Origin: VXMO01 sp965219405
Lineage (GTDB): Bacteria; Chloroflexota; Dehalococcoidia; UBA6926
Direction of reading: 5' to 3'
Assembly (NCBI GenBank): GCA_965219405.1
Contig: OZ244736.1
Location: 558,001-622,000, forward strand
DNA: 64,000 nt
The translations under genes were made by a program, and so were the position numbers. Below are positions 51,744 through 61,059 of this stretch, piece by piece; position 1 is the first letter of the stretch; each line of letters opens with the position of its first letter. Below the pieces are notes generated by a model. It made no database searches. It was not told the origin of the DNA and saw only the letters and a program-made list of their open reading frames with translations.

Positions 51744-53255
51744 CTAGTAAGTTCCGGTGTCCTTGAACTCCTGCACCGCGTTGCGCAGCGCCGTCTCCGT
51801 TTCCTCTCCGAGGTCGCCGGACTCGCGAATCGCGTCTAGGGTGCCGGAGTGGGATGCGTCGAGGAACGAGAGGAAGGCCTGTTCAAAGGCGCCAACGCGC
51901 TCGACGGGCACATCGTCCATCAAGCCCTGCGTCGCGGCGAAGAGGACGGCCACCTCCTTCTCTACAGGGAGAGGCTCGTACTGTCCCTGCTTGAGAAGTT
52001 CAGTGAGAATCTGGCCGCGCTCAAGCTGCCGACGCGTCGCAGCATCAAGGTCACCGCTGCCGAACTGGGCGAATGCCTGCAGGTTGCGGAACTGCGCCAG
52101 ATCAAGTCGCATGCGTCCGGCAACCCGGCGAATGGCTCGGGTCTGCGCTGCGCCGCCCACACGTGATACCGATAGACCTGCGTTTACCGCCGGCCTGATG
52201 CCGGAGTTGAACAGGTCCGTTTCGAGGTAGATCTGGCCGTCCGTGATGGAGATGACGTTCGTTGGGATGTATGCGGACACGTCGCCGGCCTGCGTTTCAA
52301 TGATTGGCAGCGCCGTCAGGGAGCCGCCGCCATTGTCGTCGTTCAGGCGGGCGGCGCGCTCGAGCAGTCGGCTGTGCAGGTAGAAAACGTCTCCGGGGTA
52401 GGCTTCGCGGCCCGGCGGGCGGCGGAGCAACAGCGAAACCTCGCGATACGCCCACGCGTGCTTGGAGAGGTCATCGTAGACGATGAGGGCGTCCTTGCCC
52501 TCCTCCATGAATTGCTCGCCAATGGCGCAGCCCGCGTACGGCGCAAGGTACTGCATGGCGGCGGACTCCGCCGCATTCGCCGTCACGACGACGGTGTGTT
52601 CCATCGCGCCGTTCTGCTCAAGTGTGGCCACCAACTGCGCCACCTTGGAGGCCTTCTGGCCGATGGCGACGTAAATGCAGATGAGGTCGCCGCCGCGCTG
52701 GTTGATGATTGTGTCAATGGCGATGGCCGTCTTGCCGGTGGAGCGGTCGCCGATGATCAGCTCACGCTGGCCGCGGCCAACGGGAATCATCGCGTCGACA
52801 GCCTTGATGCCGGTCTGCACGGGCTTGTCCACGGACTGGCGGGTCACGACGTTGGGCGCGACCCTCTCCAGCGGCCTGGACTGCGTTGTCTGGATGGGGC
52901 CCTTGCCGTCCACGGCAACGCCGAGCGCATCAACGACGCGTCCCAACATTGCGTCGCCGACGGGCACCTCAGCGATGCGCCCCGTCGTGCGGACCTCCGA
53001 GCCTTCCTGGATGCCGGCGTCTGAGCCGAGGATGACCGTACCGACGGTCTCCTCCTCGAGGTTCAGCGCGATGCCGATAGCGCCTGTGGCGAACTCAATG
53101 AGCTCGCCGTATCGCACTCCGGTGAGGCCGTGAACCGTCGCGATGCCGTCACCAATCTGGATGACCGAGCCGACGTCCACGGTCTCAATCGAGACCCCAA
53201 AATCCTCAATCTGACGCCGAATAATTGACGCAATGTCCTGGCCGCGAACAGCCAT
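51744..53255 (-). CDS. atpA: ATP synthase F1 alpha subunit
   Basis: 503 residues. The non-catalytic nucleotide site reads IIGDRSTGKTAIAID (about 167-181), where most bacteria have GDRQTGKT, so residue 172 is Ser instead of Gln. LYCIYVAIGQK-like DLICIYVAIGQKASKVAQLV and the arginine-finger region (NVISITDGQIYLETDLFNSG, INVGLSVSRVGG-like) are intact. It is placed normally between atpH and atpG. Confidence 0.97.
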   Translation of the reverse strand: MAVRGQDIASIIRRQIEDFGVSIETVDVGSVIQIGDGIATVHGLTGVRYGELIEFATGAIGIALNLEEETVGTVILGSDAGIQEGSEVRTTGRIAEVPVGDAMLGRVVDALGVAVDGKGPIQTTQSRPLERVAPNVVTRQSVDKPVQTGIKAVDAMIPVGRGQRELIIGDRSTGKTAIAIDTIINQRGGDLICIYVAIGQKASKVAQLVATLEQNGAMEHTVVVTANAAESAAMQYLAPYAGCAIGEQFMEEGKDALIVYDDLSKHAWAYREVSLLLRRPPGREAYPGDVFYLHSRLLERAARLNDDNGGGSLTALPIIETQAGDVSAYIPTNVISITDGQIYLETDLFNSGIRPAVNAGLSVSRVGGAAQTRAIRRVAGRMRLDLAQFRNLQAFAQFGSGDLDAATRRQLERGQILTELLKQGQYEPLPVEKEVAVLFAATQGLMDDVPVERVGAFEQAFLSFLDASHSGTLDAIRESGDLGEETETALRNAVQEFKDTGTY

Positions 53256-53329
53256 ATTTCAGTCCCCTTTGCCGTCTCGTCTTTTCTACATGTTCTTGCG
53301 TGTGTCTGTCTGCGCGCCGACGTGTGTTG

Positions 53330-53875
53330 CTAGGATGACGTCGCGCTCTCCCGGAGCCAGTCCCGCAGGTTGCGGAGGCGGGAGCGTGTGCTGCCGTCCA
53401 GGACACGGTCGCCTACACGGGCGACAAATCCGCCGATAATCTCCGGATCAACGTCAATGGACAGCCGCAAATCACGTCCGACCTGCCGATTCAGCAACTC
53501 GCGCACCTGCTCCTGCAGATCATCATCCATCGGCTCCGCGGACGTGACGCTTGCCGCGACGACGCCCCGTTCCTCATCCAGCATCTCCAGGTATCCGTCC
53601 AGGATGCCCTGGGCGAGATGAGAGCGATTGCGCCGAACGAGGATCATGGCGAGGTTGCGCGCGAGCGGCGCAGCACTGTCCAGGTGCTGATCAAGCAACT
53701 GCTGTTTGTTCTCCTCCGAGACGCGCGGCGATTCTACAAAGGCCTGCACGTCCGGCAGGCCAAGAACGTCCGCTATCGTCTGGAGGTCATCCCTCCACTG
53801 ATCAAGCGTGTCCTGCTCCCGGGCGATGTCAAACACCGCCTGAGCGTATCGCCGGGCTGATCCGCCGGATGGCAT
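53330..53875 (-). CDS. atpH: ATP synthase F1 delta subunit
   Basis: 181 residues. It opens with RYAQAVFDIAREQDTLDQWR and closes with VDPEIIGGFVARVGDRVLDG then STRSRLRNLRDWL, the family's two conserved ends. It ties the b stalk to the top of F1. It follows atpF by three bases. Confidence 0.94.
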   Translation of the reverse strand: MPSGGSARRYAQAVFDIAREQDTLDQWRDDLQTIADVLGLPDVQAFVESPRVSEENKQQLLDQHLDSAAPLARNLAMILVRRNRSHLAQGILDGYLEMLDEERGVVAASVTSAEPMDDDLQEQVRELLNRQVGRDLRLSIDVDPEIIGGFVARVGDRVLDGSTRSRLRNLRDWLRESATSS

Positions 53876-53878
53876 GGG

Positions 53879-54388
53879 CTATGAGCCTCCGCCGTTGGTG
53901 ATTTCTTCGGCCTCGCGCAGCACCTCTTCGACGAGGTTCCGGTGCGAGTCATGATCCAGCGAGCTGTTGATGATGCGCTCGGCGGCCATGATCGAGAGAT
54001 CGATGATCTCCTGCCTGCCTCGTTCGATGATCTCCGCGGCTTCTCGTCGAAGCTCTTCTCGCGACCGCTCGGCCATGGCTTCCGCGTCCTGGCGCGCTTG
54101 CGCCAACAGTTCTTCGGTCTGGCGTCGGCTGGTTTCCGTCGCCTGTTGGATGATCTGCTGCGCGCGCTCCCTGGCCTCTGCGAGGGCCTGCTGGACCTCC
54201 TCACCGCTGCGTGCCGATTCCTCACGAGCGCGTTCCGCCTCCGAGAGTGCCTCCCGGATGCGTTCCGCGCGCTGGTCAAGCATCCGCGTGACGGGCTTGT
54301 AGAGGATCAGCGACATCAGCACGAGGAAGATGCCGAAGTTGATGAACTGGCTGATCAGCCCGGGGATGTTGAATCCGATGGCTTCCAT
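53879..54388 (-). CDS. atpF: ATP synthase Fo b subunit
   Basis: 169 residues from the ATG of MEAIGFNIPG; ten in-frame codons upstream are unlike the family and lie over the AAAGGGG ribosome site. One membrane helix (about 8-30, LISQFINFGIFLVLMSLILY), then YKPVTRMLDQRAERIREALS, then a long charged coiled coil of the peripheral stalk. A single b gene is present. Confidence 0.94.
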   Translation of the reverse strand: MEAIGFNIPGLISQFINFGIFLVLMSLILYKPVTRMLDQRAERIREALSEAERAREESARSGEEVQQALAEARERAQQIIQQATETSRRQTEELLAQARQDAEAMAERSREELRREAAEIIERGRQEIIDLSIMAAERIINSSLDHDSHRNLVEEVLREAEEITNGGGS

Positions 54389-54462
54389 CGACTCATGCCC
54401 CTTTCCGACCGGCTGCAAAGGTCTGCGCCGACATCACATTGTCCTGTCGTTGTGTCACCGTT

Positions 54463-54816
54463 CTAGACGAACTTGATCAGGATTGCGACGACCAGCGCGT
54501 AGATCGCGATTGCCTCAGCGAAGGCGACACCGACAATCATGTTGGTCTGAATCTGTCCGATGGCTTCGGGATTCCGGCCAATGGCCTCCATCGCCTTGGA
54601 TACGGCGATACCGACGCCGATGCCGGGGCCAATTGCGCCAAGACCGATCGCTAATCCGGCGCCGACCTGAGTCAAACCCTCGGAAGTCAGCTTCTCCGCC
54701 GCCTCGGCGGACAACGCCTCTTGCGCGAACGCCACGCCCGTCGTCAGGGCCATCAGGGACCCGACAATCATCAGAACCAGAAGTATCCGGCTCCACCCGC
54801 TGTACGAACCGATCAT
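54463..54816 (-). CDS. atpE: ATP synthase Fo c subunit with signal-peptide-like extension
   Basis: 117 residues from an ATG with GGGAGGT; ordinary c subunits have 70-90. Residues 1-32 look like a cleavable signal peptide (RILLVLMIVGSLMALTTGVA, then FA before QE). The c hairpin then follows: GAGLAIGLGAIGPGIGVGIA, the polar loop AIGRNPEA, and GVAFAEAIAIYALVVAILI with the ion-binding Glu at 101. The residues after Glu (AIAIY) lack the Ser/Thr typical of sodium-binding rings, which points to proton coupling. Confidence 0.94.
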   Translation of the reverse strand: MIGSYSGWSRILLVLMIVGSLMALTTGVAFAQEALSAEAAEKLTSEGLTQVGAGLAIGLGAIGPGIGVGIAVSKAMEAIGRNPEAIGQIQTNMIVGVAFAEAIAIYALVVAILIKFV

Positions 54817-54913
54817 GCTACCTCCCAATCGTCCGCTCTCTCGCTCTTTCTGTGTGGTGGACTCACGCCGGCATCCGGCCCCACCGATTATGATTGCTCG
54901 CTACTCGTCGCGC

Positions 54914-55996
54914 TCAGTGCGCGGCCGCCTCCCCATGTTCTCCGCCGCCCTGATCCTCTCCGCCGTGGTGGCTAACCGCAAGGATGCCAAAGATCAAAGT
55001 CAGGATGGCGAAGATGAACGCCTGAATAATACCGAAGAAGACCTCCATGAAGAAGACGCCAATCACGAACGTCAACGGCACGAAGAACGACATCATCAGG
55101 ATGAGAATCTCACCGGCGAACACGTTGCCGAAGAGTCGGAATGTAAAGCTGACGAGCCGCACCAGCTCCGAGATCAGGTCGATAATGCCGACAAAGACGT
55201 CGATCAGACCAAAGGCGATATTGCCCTTGAGCAGCCGTCCAAAGTTGAAGAACTTGCCCAGATAAGGGAACAGGCCGAGGCTCGTGATGCCCCAGAACTC
55301 GACAAAGATGAAGCTCCATACAGCGATGGCGAACGGCGTGTTCACGTCCGTATTGGCGGGGCGCAGCATCGGCACCAGGTGCCCGGCGTTCAGATCAGGA
55401 TTCTCCTCGTGAAACGCTTCCCATTCGTCGCCGTGAATCTCAAAGGACGTCTCGGTTTCGCCGTGAAGCTCGTACTCCAATCCGCCGAGAGGGATGTTGT
55501 TGCCGGAGTCCAACACGAAGAGCTTGACCTCGGAGAGCGGTTCTCCGATGTCTTCCGCGTGGTGAACCTCCTCCTCAGCCGGCACGACCGTGAAGATGGT
55601 GCCGGTGCCGGGGATGAAACCAAGCAGGTTCGCTCCCGCGACAAACAGGAATATTGTTGCCACAATGGGGAAGAAGCGCCGTCCATTCGCCGCGCCCGCC
55701 GCAGACTGGCACAGGTTGAGAAGCGCCTCAACGACGGTCTCCGCCAGCGCCTGCATGCGGCCGGGGATGACATCCATCTTGCGGGTGGCGAACCAGGCGA
55801 CGCCAAGGATGACGATCATGGCGAGCCACTGCTGAATGACGGTGGCGCGGAGGGGGTAGCCCAATGGCTCAGCGATGGGGTCAACTTGAAGGGTCGGAAT
55901 CTCCAGCGGCCCTCTCAAAAAGAGGATGCCGAAAACGGTTAAAAGAAGCACGGCGATGATGCTGAACAGCACACGTGGCCGCGCAAGCAGACTCAC
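54914..55996 (-). CDS. atpB: ATP synthase Fo a subunit with enlarged external loop
   Basis: 360 residues, against 220-270 in most bacteria. The core helices are present, and the essential Arg lies in SFTFRLFGNVFAGE (Arg287). The extra length is mainly a hydrophilic insert at about 139-212 (VPAEEEVHHAEDIGEPLSEV and onward to LVPMLRP), rich in Glu and His, between two membrane helices. A His/Gly/Glu-rich tail (HHGGEDQGGGEHGEAAAH) closes the protein. The gene starts overlapping the end of atpI. Confidence 0.95.
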   Translation of the reverse strand: MSLLARPRVLFSIIAVLLLTVFGILFLRGPLEIPTLQVDPIAEPLGYPLRATVIQQWLAMIVILGVAWFATRKMDVIPGRMQALAETVVEALLNLCQSAAGAANGRRFFPIVATIFLFVAGANLLGFIPGTGTIFTVVPAEEEVHHAEDIGEPLSEVKLFVLDSGNNIPLGGLEYELHGETETSFEIHGDEWEAFHEENPDLNAGHLVPMLRPANTDVNTPFAIAVWSFIFVEFWGITSLGLFPYLGKFFNFGRLLKGNIAFGLIDVFVGIIDLISELVRLVSFTFRLFGNVFAGEILILMMSFFVPLTFVIGVFFMEVFFGIIQAFIFAILTLIFGILAVSHHGGEDQGGGEHGEAAAH

Positions 55997-56265
55997 TCCT
56001 CGTTATCCTTTCGCGTTGGCCGTGGTGACAGCAGCGGCGCAGCCAATCGATATGCGCCCCAGGCCGCCACAATCAGGCCCAACCCAACCCCCAGTAGTGT
56101 GAACAGCGGCGTCACCCCAAGGCGGCCATCCACCCAGACCCCGCCAAGCACACCGCCAACAATGCAGACGGAAACGTACCACCCGAGTCCGAGTAGTCGC
56201 ACCGCCACCTGCATAGCTCTGCTGCCGGTTAGCCGCGACATGACACCGCTTGCGAAAGTTATCAC
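55993..56265 (-). CDS. atpI: AtpI/AtpZ-like small membrane protein
   Basis: 90 residues (82 if it starts at the ATG of MSRLTGSR). Two membrane helices (LLGLGWYVSVCIVGGVLGGV and TPLFTLLGVGLGLIVAAWGA) with the intervening GVWVDGRLG motif fit the F1Fo-associated AtpZ/AtpI family, which helps c-ring assembly or Mg2+ supply. First gene of the operon; it overlaps atpB by four bases. Confidence 0.88.
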   Translation of the reverse strand: MITFASGVMSRLTGSRAMQVAVRLLGLGWYVSVCIVGGVLGGVWVDGRLGVTPLFTLLGVGLGLIVAAWGAYRLAAPLLSPRPTRKDNEE

Positions 56266-56340
56266 ACACCCGTAGGGGCGTCAATAAACGAAGGGGCAGA
56301 GGAAGTGATGCGAATGACGCGGAATTCTCGAGGCTGAACG

Positions 56341-56967
56341 TTAGTCTTTCCGCTGCTCGCCCTCGAGATCCATGTTGATCTCTTCAACGGCGTCGGTGAA
56401 GGCGGACATTCTTCGGGCCTCGTCATCAGAGACACCCTTGCCGCCTTCGAGATCCAATTCCTCCACAAACTCCCTGAACGCCGAGAGTTTAAGTAGTTCC
56501 TCTTCAGTGACCTCTCGCTGCTCCGAGCCGTCGGCATCGCGTGCAAACACGTAGTCGCCGGTGTCGGAATTGACTAGCACGCCGGCCTCGTTCAGCACTT
56601 CATCAGCGGCATAGATGGGGACTTCTGCCCGGACGGCAAGCGCGACGGCATCGCTCGGTCGGCTGTCAATCTCAATGTCCTTGTCGCCGTGGCGCACGAT
56701 GATTTGTGCGAAGAACGTGTCGTCTTTGAGATTCGATATGAGAATATGGCGAATCTCTCCACCGAGTTGAGGGATGACGGTGTTCAGGAGATCGTGCGTC
56801 AGAGGGCGTGGAACGCGAACGTTCTGCATCTTGATGGCGATGGATTCGGCCTCCGCAGGGCCGATCCAGATAATGAGACGGCGCTCAGCGCTTTTTTCCT
56901 TGAGGATAACGACGCGTTGATAGCTGTTGAGGCTTACGCCGATCCTGTCGATTGTCATCTCGATCAC
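56341..56967 (-). CDS. DUF151 bifunctional-nuclease family protein
   Basis: 208 residues from a GTG with GGAGGT six bases before it; MTID three codons later is the alternative. RLIIWIGPAEAESIAIKMQN, RPLTHDLL, and IDSRPSDAVALAVRAEVPIY (with the SRPSDA signature) define the family, whose plant member has DNase and RNase activity. The C-terminal 60 residues are acidic and helical, and the last block (VSDDEARRMSAFTDAVEEIN) resembles UVR-like tails of longer members. It is probably independent of the atp operon, which starts 75 bases further along. Confidence 0.9.
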   Translation of the reverse strand: MIEMTIDRIGVSLNSYQRVVILKEKSAERRLIIWIGPAEAESIAIKMQNVRVPRPLTHDLLNTVIPQLGGEIRHILISNLKDDTFFAQIIVRHGDKDIEIDSRPSDAVALAVRAEVPIYAADEVLNEAGVLVNSDTGDYVFARDADGSEQREVTEEELLKLSAFREFVEELDLEGGKGVSDDEARRMSAFTDAVEEINMDLEGEQRKD

Positions 56968-57047
56968 GCGGCCACCTCCTTCGCACCCTAGGCCACCAAT
57001 TGTACGCCCCTTGGCTAGGTGGGACAAACCGAAAAGGGCCTCAGACT

Positions 57048-59618
57048 TCATCCGGCGAGGCTGTAGCGGGAGCCGTTCTCCGTCTTGATTACATTGATGC
57101 GCGTATCGAACTGGTTTCGTACATCGTCGATGTGCGTGATGACCAGGATCAGGCCGTTGTGAAAGACAGGGTCGTTCCAGAGTTCTGAGATCGCCTCGAT
57201 GAGCCTCTCGCGCCCCTCTGCGTCCTGGCTTCCAAACCCCTCATCGATGAAGAGGACGGGCACTTCTGAGCCAGCCCGACGCGCCAACAGCTTGGACAGC
57301 GCAATACGCAGTGCAAAGTTGATGCGAAACGCCTCGCCGCCGCTGTACATCTCATAGGCGCGAGTGCCCTGGATGTCAGAGATGATGACCTCCAACGTCT
57401 CGATGGTGTTGCCCGCCTGCGTCTGCCGTTGCGTTTCAAGCCGCAGCGTCATCGATCCGTTGGTCATGCGGCCCAGCAGATCGTTGGCGTCGTCCTCCAG
57501 TTCCGGCAGCGCCGTCTCAATGAGAAGCGCCTGCACCCCGCGTGGACCGAACGCATACGCCAGATCATCATGAACAGAGGCGCGAGAGGCCGCCTCCCTC
57601 TCCTCCTCGTTCAAGCCCGCCTGCTCCTCCCGCTGCCTTTCCAGGCGCTGCAGGTCCGCTTGAATGAGAGCCTGCTGTCGATCGGTGTCTCTAATCCGGC
57701 CCTCTAACTCATCAACCTCCGCCCCGGCCCCCGTGGCCTCCGTGACGGCGTCGTCCAGACCCTCAAGGCTCTGCTCCAACTCTGCTGCGCGGGATTGTTC
57801 AGACTCACGTGTTGTTGTCGCCCGTTGCCAACGTTCGTTCACGTCCGCAAATGCTGCCCGGTCGGCGTCCACCCGGGCGGACACGGCGTCGAGATTACGC
57901 CGGTCGCTCTCCCAGCGCCGCAGACTCACTTCCCGCTCCTGTGCGGCGGTGTGCGCGTCCGCGTCATAGTCGAGCCCCTCGATTCGCTGCCGGACAGCCC
58001 GCAATTCATCGGACTCTTGTGGCGTGGCGGCGAGCACCGCGCGGGTCTGGTCGAGTTCTACCGCGGCCTCCGGCAGGCGTTGGGCGGCTTGTTGCGCCTG
58101 CTCCAACTGTGTCCGAATCGACCCCGCCTGTGAATCAAGCCGAGACGACTCTTCCCGCAGCGCGGTCTCATCGCGCTCGATTTCGCTCGCAAGACCGTCG
58201 TGCCTTGCGCGCATGGCCTTGCCATCAGTTTCGATGCGGCGCATCTCTGCGAAAAGATCGTTCTTGCGGCTCTCGAAATGTTGGCGCAGGCGATCTGCGC
58301 CATGCTCGCCGAGCTGCGTGCCGCAAACGGGACACTCCACGAGTTCTCCCTGCGCAATGAGAGCCATCGGAGCATCCAGGCTGTCATGTTCCCGCTTGAT
58401 TGAACCGTGCAGAGCCCGTTGCGCCTCCAGTTCACCGAGCAGGTTCTCGCGCTCTGTCCGCCGTGCAGCAAGCTGCCGCTCGCGTTCCGCAAGATTCTCC
58501 CGCCGCGCATCAAGCGACGTCAGGCTTTCTTTCAGATCGTTTGCCTGCCCGGCCTGCTCGGCGAGTTCTTTATGCCGACGTTCTGCCTCAGTGACTGCAT
58601 ATTCAAGACCTGAGCGCTCTTCGGATGCCGCTTGTTCAAGTTGGCTGCGCTCCGCAACTAACTCGCCGTGTTGGCGTGCGCGTGCACCGAGGTCGGCCAA
58701 CGCTGATCGGTCCGCCTCCAATGCGCGCCAGCCCGCCTCGATCTCTTCGGCGCGAGCCAGCATCTCCTCTGCGCTTGCGATGGTCTCCTGCAGCTCTTGA
58801 CGGCGCTCAACCAGGCTGCCTGCTTCGTCGGACAACTCAGCAATGCGCTCTCGCGCCTCCCCCAGCTGCCGTTGGCGATTCTGCATGTCCGTGACGACAG
58901 CACTGAGTTCGTCCCGGCGCTTCGTCGCGGATTCAAGCCGCGTATTCAATTCAGACAGACTCTGCGCAACTTCCTCAGCCTGTTTCTTGAGTCCCTCTTC
59001 CCCCTCAAGCTCGCGTTCTATGGACTCGATGCGCCCCCGGGCGATGGCCTGTCGGTTGCGGTCTTCCCCCGCCATCTCTCTAGCCTTCTGCGAATAACTG
59101 TCATAGATGGACAGGTTCAGAATCTCCCCGAGAATACGCTTCCGCTCCGCGGGCGGCTGAGATACGAACAAATCGGCTTTCCCCTGAACCAGGAAAGCAG
59201 AGTTTATGAATGTGTTGTAATCAAGGTGGATGGTGTCGACAATTTTGCGGGTCGTCTCCCGAGCGCCCCTCTCATTGAGCGCCCGCCAGCCACCTCCGTC
59301 CCGCATCTGAAAGCTCAGATTAGTGGTGCCGCCCCTGCGTTGCCGTACGTGACGCCGCTCCACGCGGTAATCCACGCCATGTGACCGGAATTCAAGCTGC
59401 ACGCTCATCTCTGCCAGCCCCGCCGCAACCAGTTGGTCCGCGGACGCCCCTGCCCGGGAACGCCCCCACAACGCCCACGTGATAGCGTCCAGCAGAGACG
59501 ATTTCCCGGCGCCGTTGGGGCCGGAGAGGCAGGCAATGCCTAGCCCCTCCAGGATCAGCGGCTCCTGCGCCCCCCGATAGGGCATGAAGTTCTCAACAGT
59601 TAGCTTGAGCGGCAGCAT
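57048..59618 (-). CDS. sbcC: DNA repair ATPase SbcC/Rad50
   Basis: 856 residues. Walker A is LSGPNGAGKSSLL (about 31-43). Two long coiled-coil arms flank a zinc hook (VECPVCGTQLG). The ABC signature is MYSGGEAFRINFAL, Walker B VPVLFIDEGFGSQD, and the H-loop region ILVITHIDDVRN. SbcC works with the nuclease SbcD on DNA ends and hairpins; no sbcD gene is adjacent in this window. The neighbouring gene upstream (59638) encodes another metallohydrolase but not an SbcD-type one. Palindromic repeats such as those in this genome are typical SbcCD targets. Confidence 0.94.
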   Translation of the reverse strand: MLPLKLTVENFMPYRGAQEPLILEGLGIACLSGPNGAGKSSLLDAITWALWGRSRAGASADQLVAAGLAEMSVQLEFRSHGVDYRVERRHVRQRRGGTTNLSFQMRDGGGWRALNERGARETTRKIVDTIHLDYNTFINSAFLVQGKADLFVSQPPAERKRILGEILNLSIYDSYSQKAREMAGEDRNRQAIARGRIESIERELEGEEGLKKQAEEVAQSLSELNTRLESATKRRDELSAVVTDMQNRQRQLGEARERIAELSDEAGSLVERRQELQETIASAEEMLARAEEIEAGWRALEADRSALADLGARARQHGELVAERSQLEQAASEERSGLEYAVTEAERRHKELAEQAGQANDLKESLTSLDARRENLAERERQLAARRTERENLLGELEAQRALHGSIKREHDSLDAPMALIAQGELVECPVCGTQLGEHGADRLRQHFESRKNDLFAEMRRIETDGKAMRARHDGLASEIERDETALREESSRLDSQAGSIRTQLEQAQQAAQRLPEAAVELDQTRAVLAATPQESDELRAVRQRIEGLDYDADAHTAAQEREVSLRRWESDRRNLDAVSARVDADRAAFADVNERWQRATTTRESEQSRAAELEQSLEGLDDAVTEATGAGAEVDELEGRIRDTDRQQALIQADLQRLERQREEQAGLNEEEREAASRASVHDDLAYAFGPRGVQALLIETALPELEDDANDLLGRMTNGSMTLRLETQRQTQAGNTIETLEVIISDIQGTRAYEMYSGGEAFRINFALRIALSKLLARRAGSEVPVLFIDEGFGSQDAEGRERLIEAISELWNDPVFHNGLILVITHIDDVRNQFDTRINVIKTENGSRYSLAG

Positions 59619-59637
59619 GGAGTGGGTGAATCGGACT

Positions 59638-61059
59638 CTACGCTATCTCAGCGGCCCGACCGCGCTCCGTCACCACGATGGTCGGTAATCTCGCCAACGC
59701 ATCCGTGAACGCCTCGGGCTGCGCCGTATGGACGGGAATGAGGTAGCGCGGGACGATGCGGCGAATCATCGCGATCGTCTCGTCAAACGTCGCGTGGCCG
59801 GAGGAGTGGAAATAGTTGACGTCTTTGACGTCCTGACCTGCAATGTCTAGTCCTGCGGCGCGGATTCGAGTGAGCACCCCATCCTCGTTGCCCATGGCCG
59901 CGCGCGAGCGAATGTATACGCCCCGTGTCGGCTCCTCCGCCTCCAGCACGCCCAACTCCGTAGGCGAACTTCGCACAATGTATCCGCCGCCGTTCTTACG
60001 CAGCTCACCCGGCGAAATGAGAATCGCCTGAAATTGGTCTCGCAGCTCTGCTTCCCAACCGTTAGTGGAGTCATCGAGCTGAGGCGCGTCCAGGATACGA
60101 AACGTGTCCACCGCGTCAAAGGCCGGAAACTGCCGCCACACGATGGACATGGACAGGTACATGTGGACATCCTGCGGCGATAGGACAAGCAAACGTCCGC
60201 TGGTTTCGGCGACATGCTGGAACGTCAACAGTCGCTCCATGTCCATCGCGTCAAAATCCGCCACGATTAGGCCGTGGTGCCCATCGATGGCCTCCTTCAC
60301 GCGCTCATACACATCGTTCTCAGTTGTCGGGTTAACGCCGGGGTGTGTGTTTGCGCCGTCCACAATCAGTGCCATTAGATTCAGGTCCGTGAATCCCTGG
60401 ACGAATTCCCCCATGAGGCCCGGCTGCTGGCCGTGGAATCGAATATCTCCCGTGTAGCCGATCCAGCCGTCTCGCGTCTCGACTGCGATGGCTGACGCGC
60501 CAAGGATGGAATGATCGACGGGGTAGTGTCGCAGAGCGCGCCCGTTGAGAGCGTCGGGTGCGTCTTGGGGCAGCACGGACGCCGGGCGCGACATGATGCT
60601 GTTCACCCCCACGGAATTCATTTGCCCGAGCCACCAACGGTGAACGTCGCCAAATGTGTCGATCGGCTCCCCCTGCGGATTGGCGGAATCGTTCTGTGTC
60701 AGTAAAAAAGTGTACGGGCGCTGCACCGCCTGGCGGGATGCCACCGGGCCGTCGTAGCCGCCCGGGACTGCGAAGACTGTTTCGTTCTCTCTTGCGGATT
60801 GAGAAATATCCTGCGTCGCCTTGAGAATTGCGGAGGTCATCACGCTCGCATAGATGGGCGTGTCCTGGGGCAGGTAGGGGATGCCCGCCGTGTGCCGTGG
60901 GTGGGCGTGGCTGATGAGCGCCCCGTCCAGCCGTGGCAGCGCATCGCTCCAGGACGGCGCGCCGCAATCGAATAGAAACGCGCCCCGATCATCCTCTACG
61001 AGAACCTGCGTCCTGCCGGGGTCGTTCAATCCGGATTGAACCGTTATTCGTACAGACAC
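59638..61059 (-). CDS. Metallo-beta-lactamase/beta-CASP-like hydrolase with altered metal motif
   Basis: 473 residues from a GTG with GGGGGTGGAG before it; an upstream TTG in the same frame has no support. The order of motifs is RNase J-like: LFDCGAPSW, SHAHPRHTAGIPYL, PVDHSILGASAIAVETRDGW, GYTGDIRFHG, and at the end NYFHSSGHATFDETIAMIRR with LIPVHTAQPEAF. The usual HxHxDH reads HAHPRH, so the Asp that helps bind the second metal is Arg. It may be a ribonuclease relative with one metal or another substrate. Not a close RNase J (those have about 550 residues with a C-terminal domain). Confidence 0.8.
   Translation of the reverse strand: MSVRITVQSGLNDPGRTQVLVEDDRGAFLFDCGAPSWSDALPRLDGALISHAHPRHTAGIPYLPQDTPIYASVMTSAILKATQDISQSARENETVFAVPGGYDGPVASRQAVQRPYTFLLTQNDSANPQGEPIDTFGDVHRWWLGQMNSVGVNSIMSRPASVLPQDAPDALNGRALRHYPVDHSILGASAIAVETRDGWIGYTGDIRFHGQQPGLMGEFVQGFTDLNLMALIVDGANTHPGVNPTTENDVYERVKEAIDGHHGLIVADFDAMDMERLLTFQHVAETSGRLLVLSPQDVHMYLSMSIVWRQFPAFDAVDTFRILDAPQLDDSTNGWEAELRDQFQAILISPGELRKNGGGYIVRSSPTELGVLEAEEPTRGVYIRSRAAMGNEDGVLTRIRAAGLDIAGQDVKDVNYFHSSGHATFDETIAMIRRIVPRYLIPVHTAQPEAFTDALARLPTIVVTERGRAAEIA

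Noticed and set aside
54815..55942. 375-codon plus-strand open frame across the atpB region
   Set aside because: Antisense shadow of atpB with highly charged repetitive translation; no ribosome site or family.
57048..61059. The metallohydrolase at 59638 considered as SbcD partner of SbcC
   Set aside because: SbcD has a calcineurin-like fold (DxHLG..GNHD motifs); this protein has metallo-beta-lactamase motifs instead.
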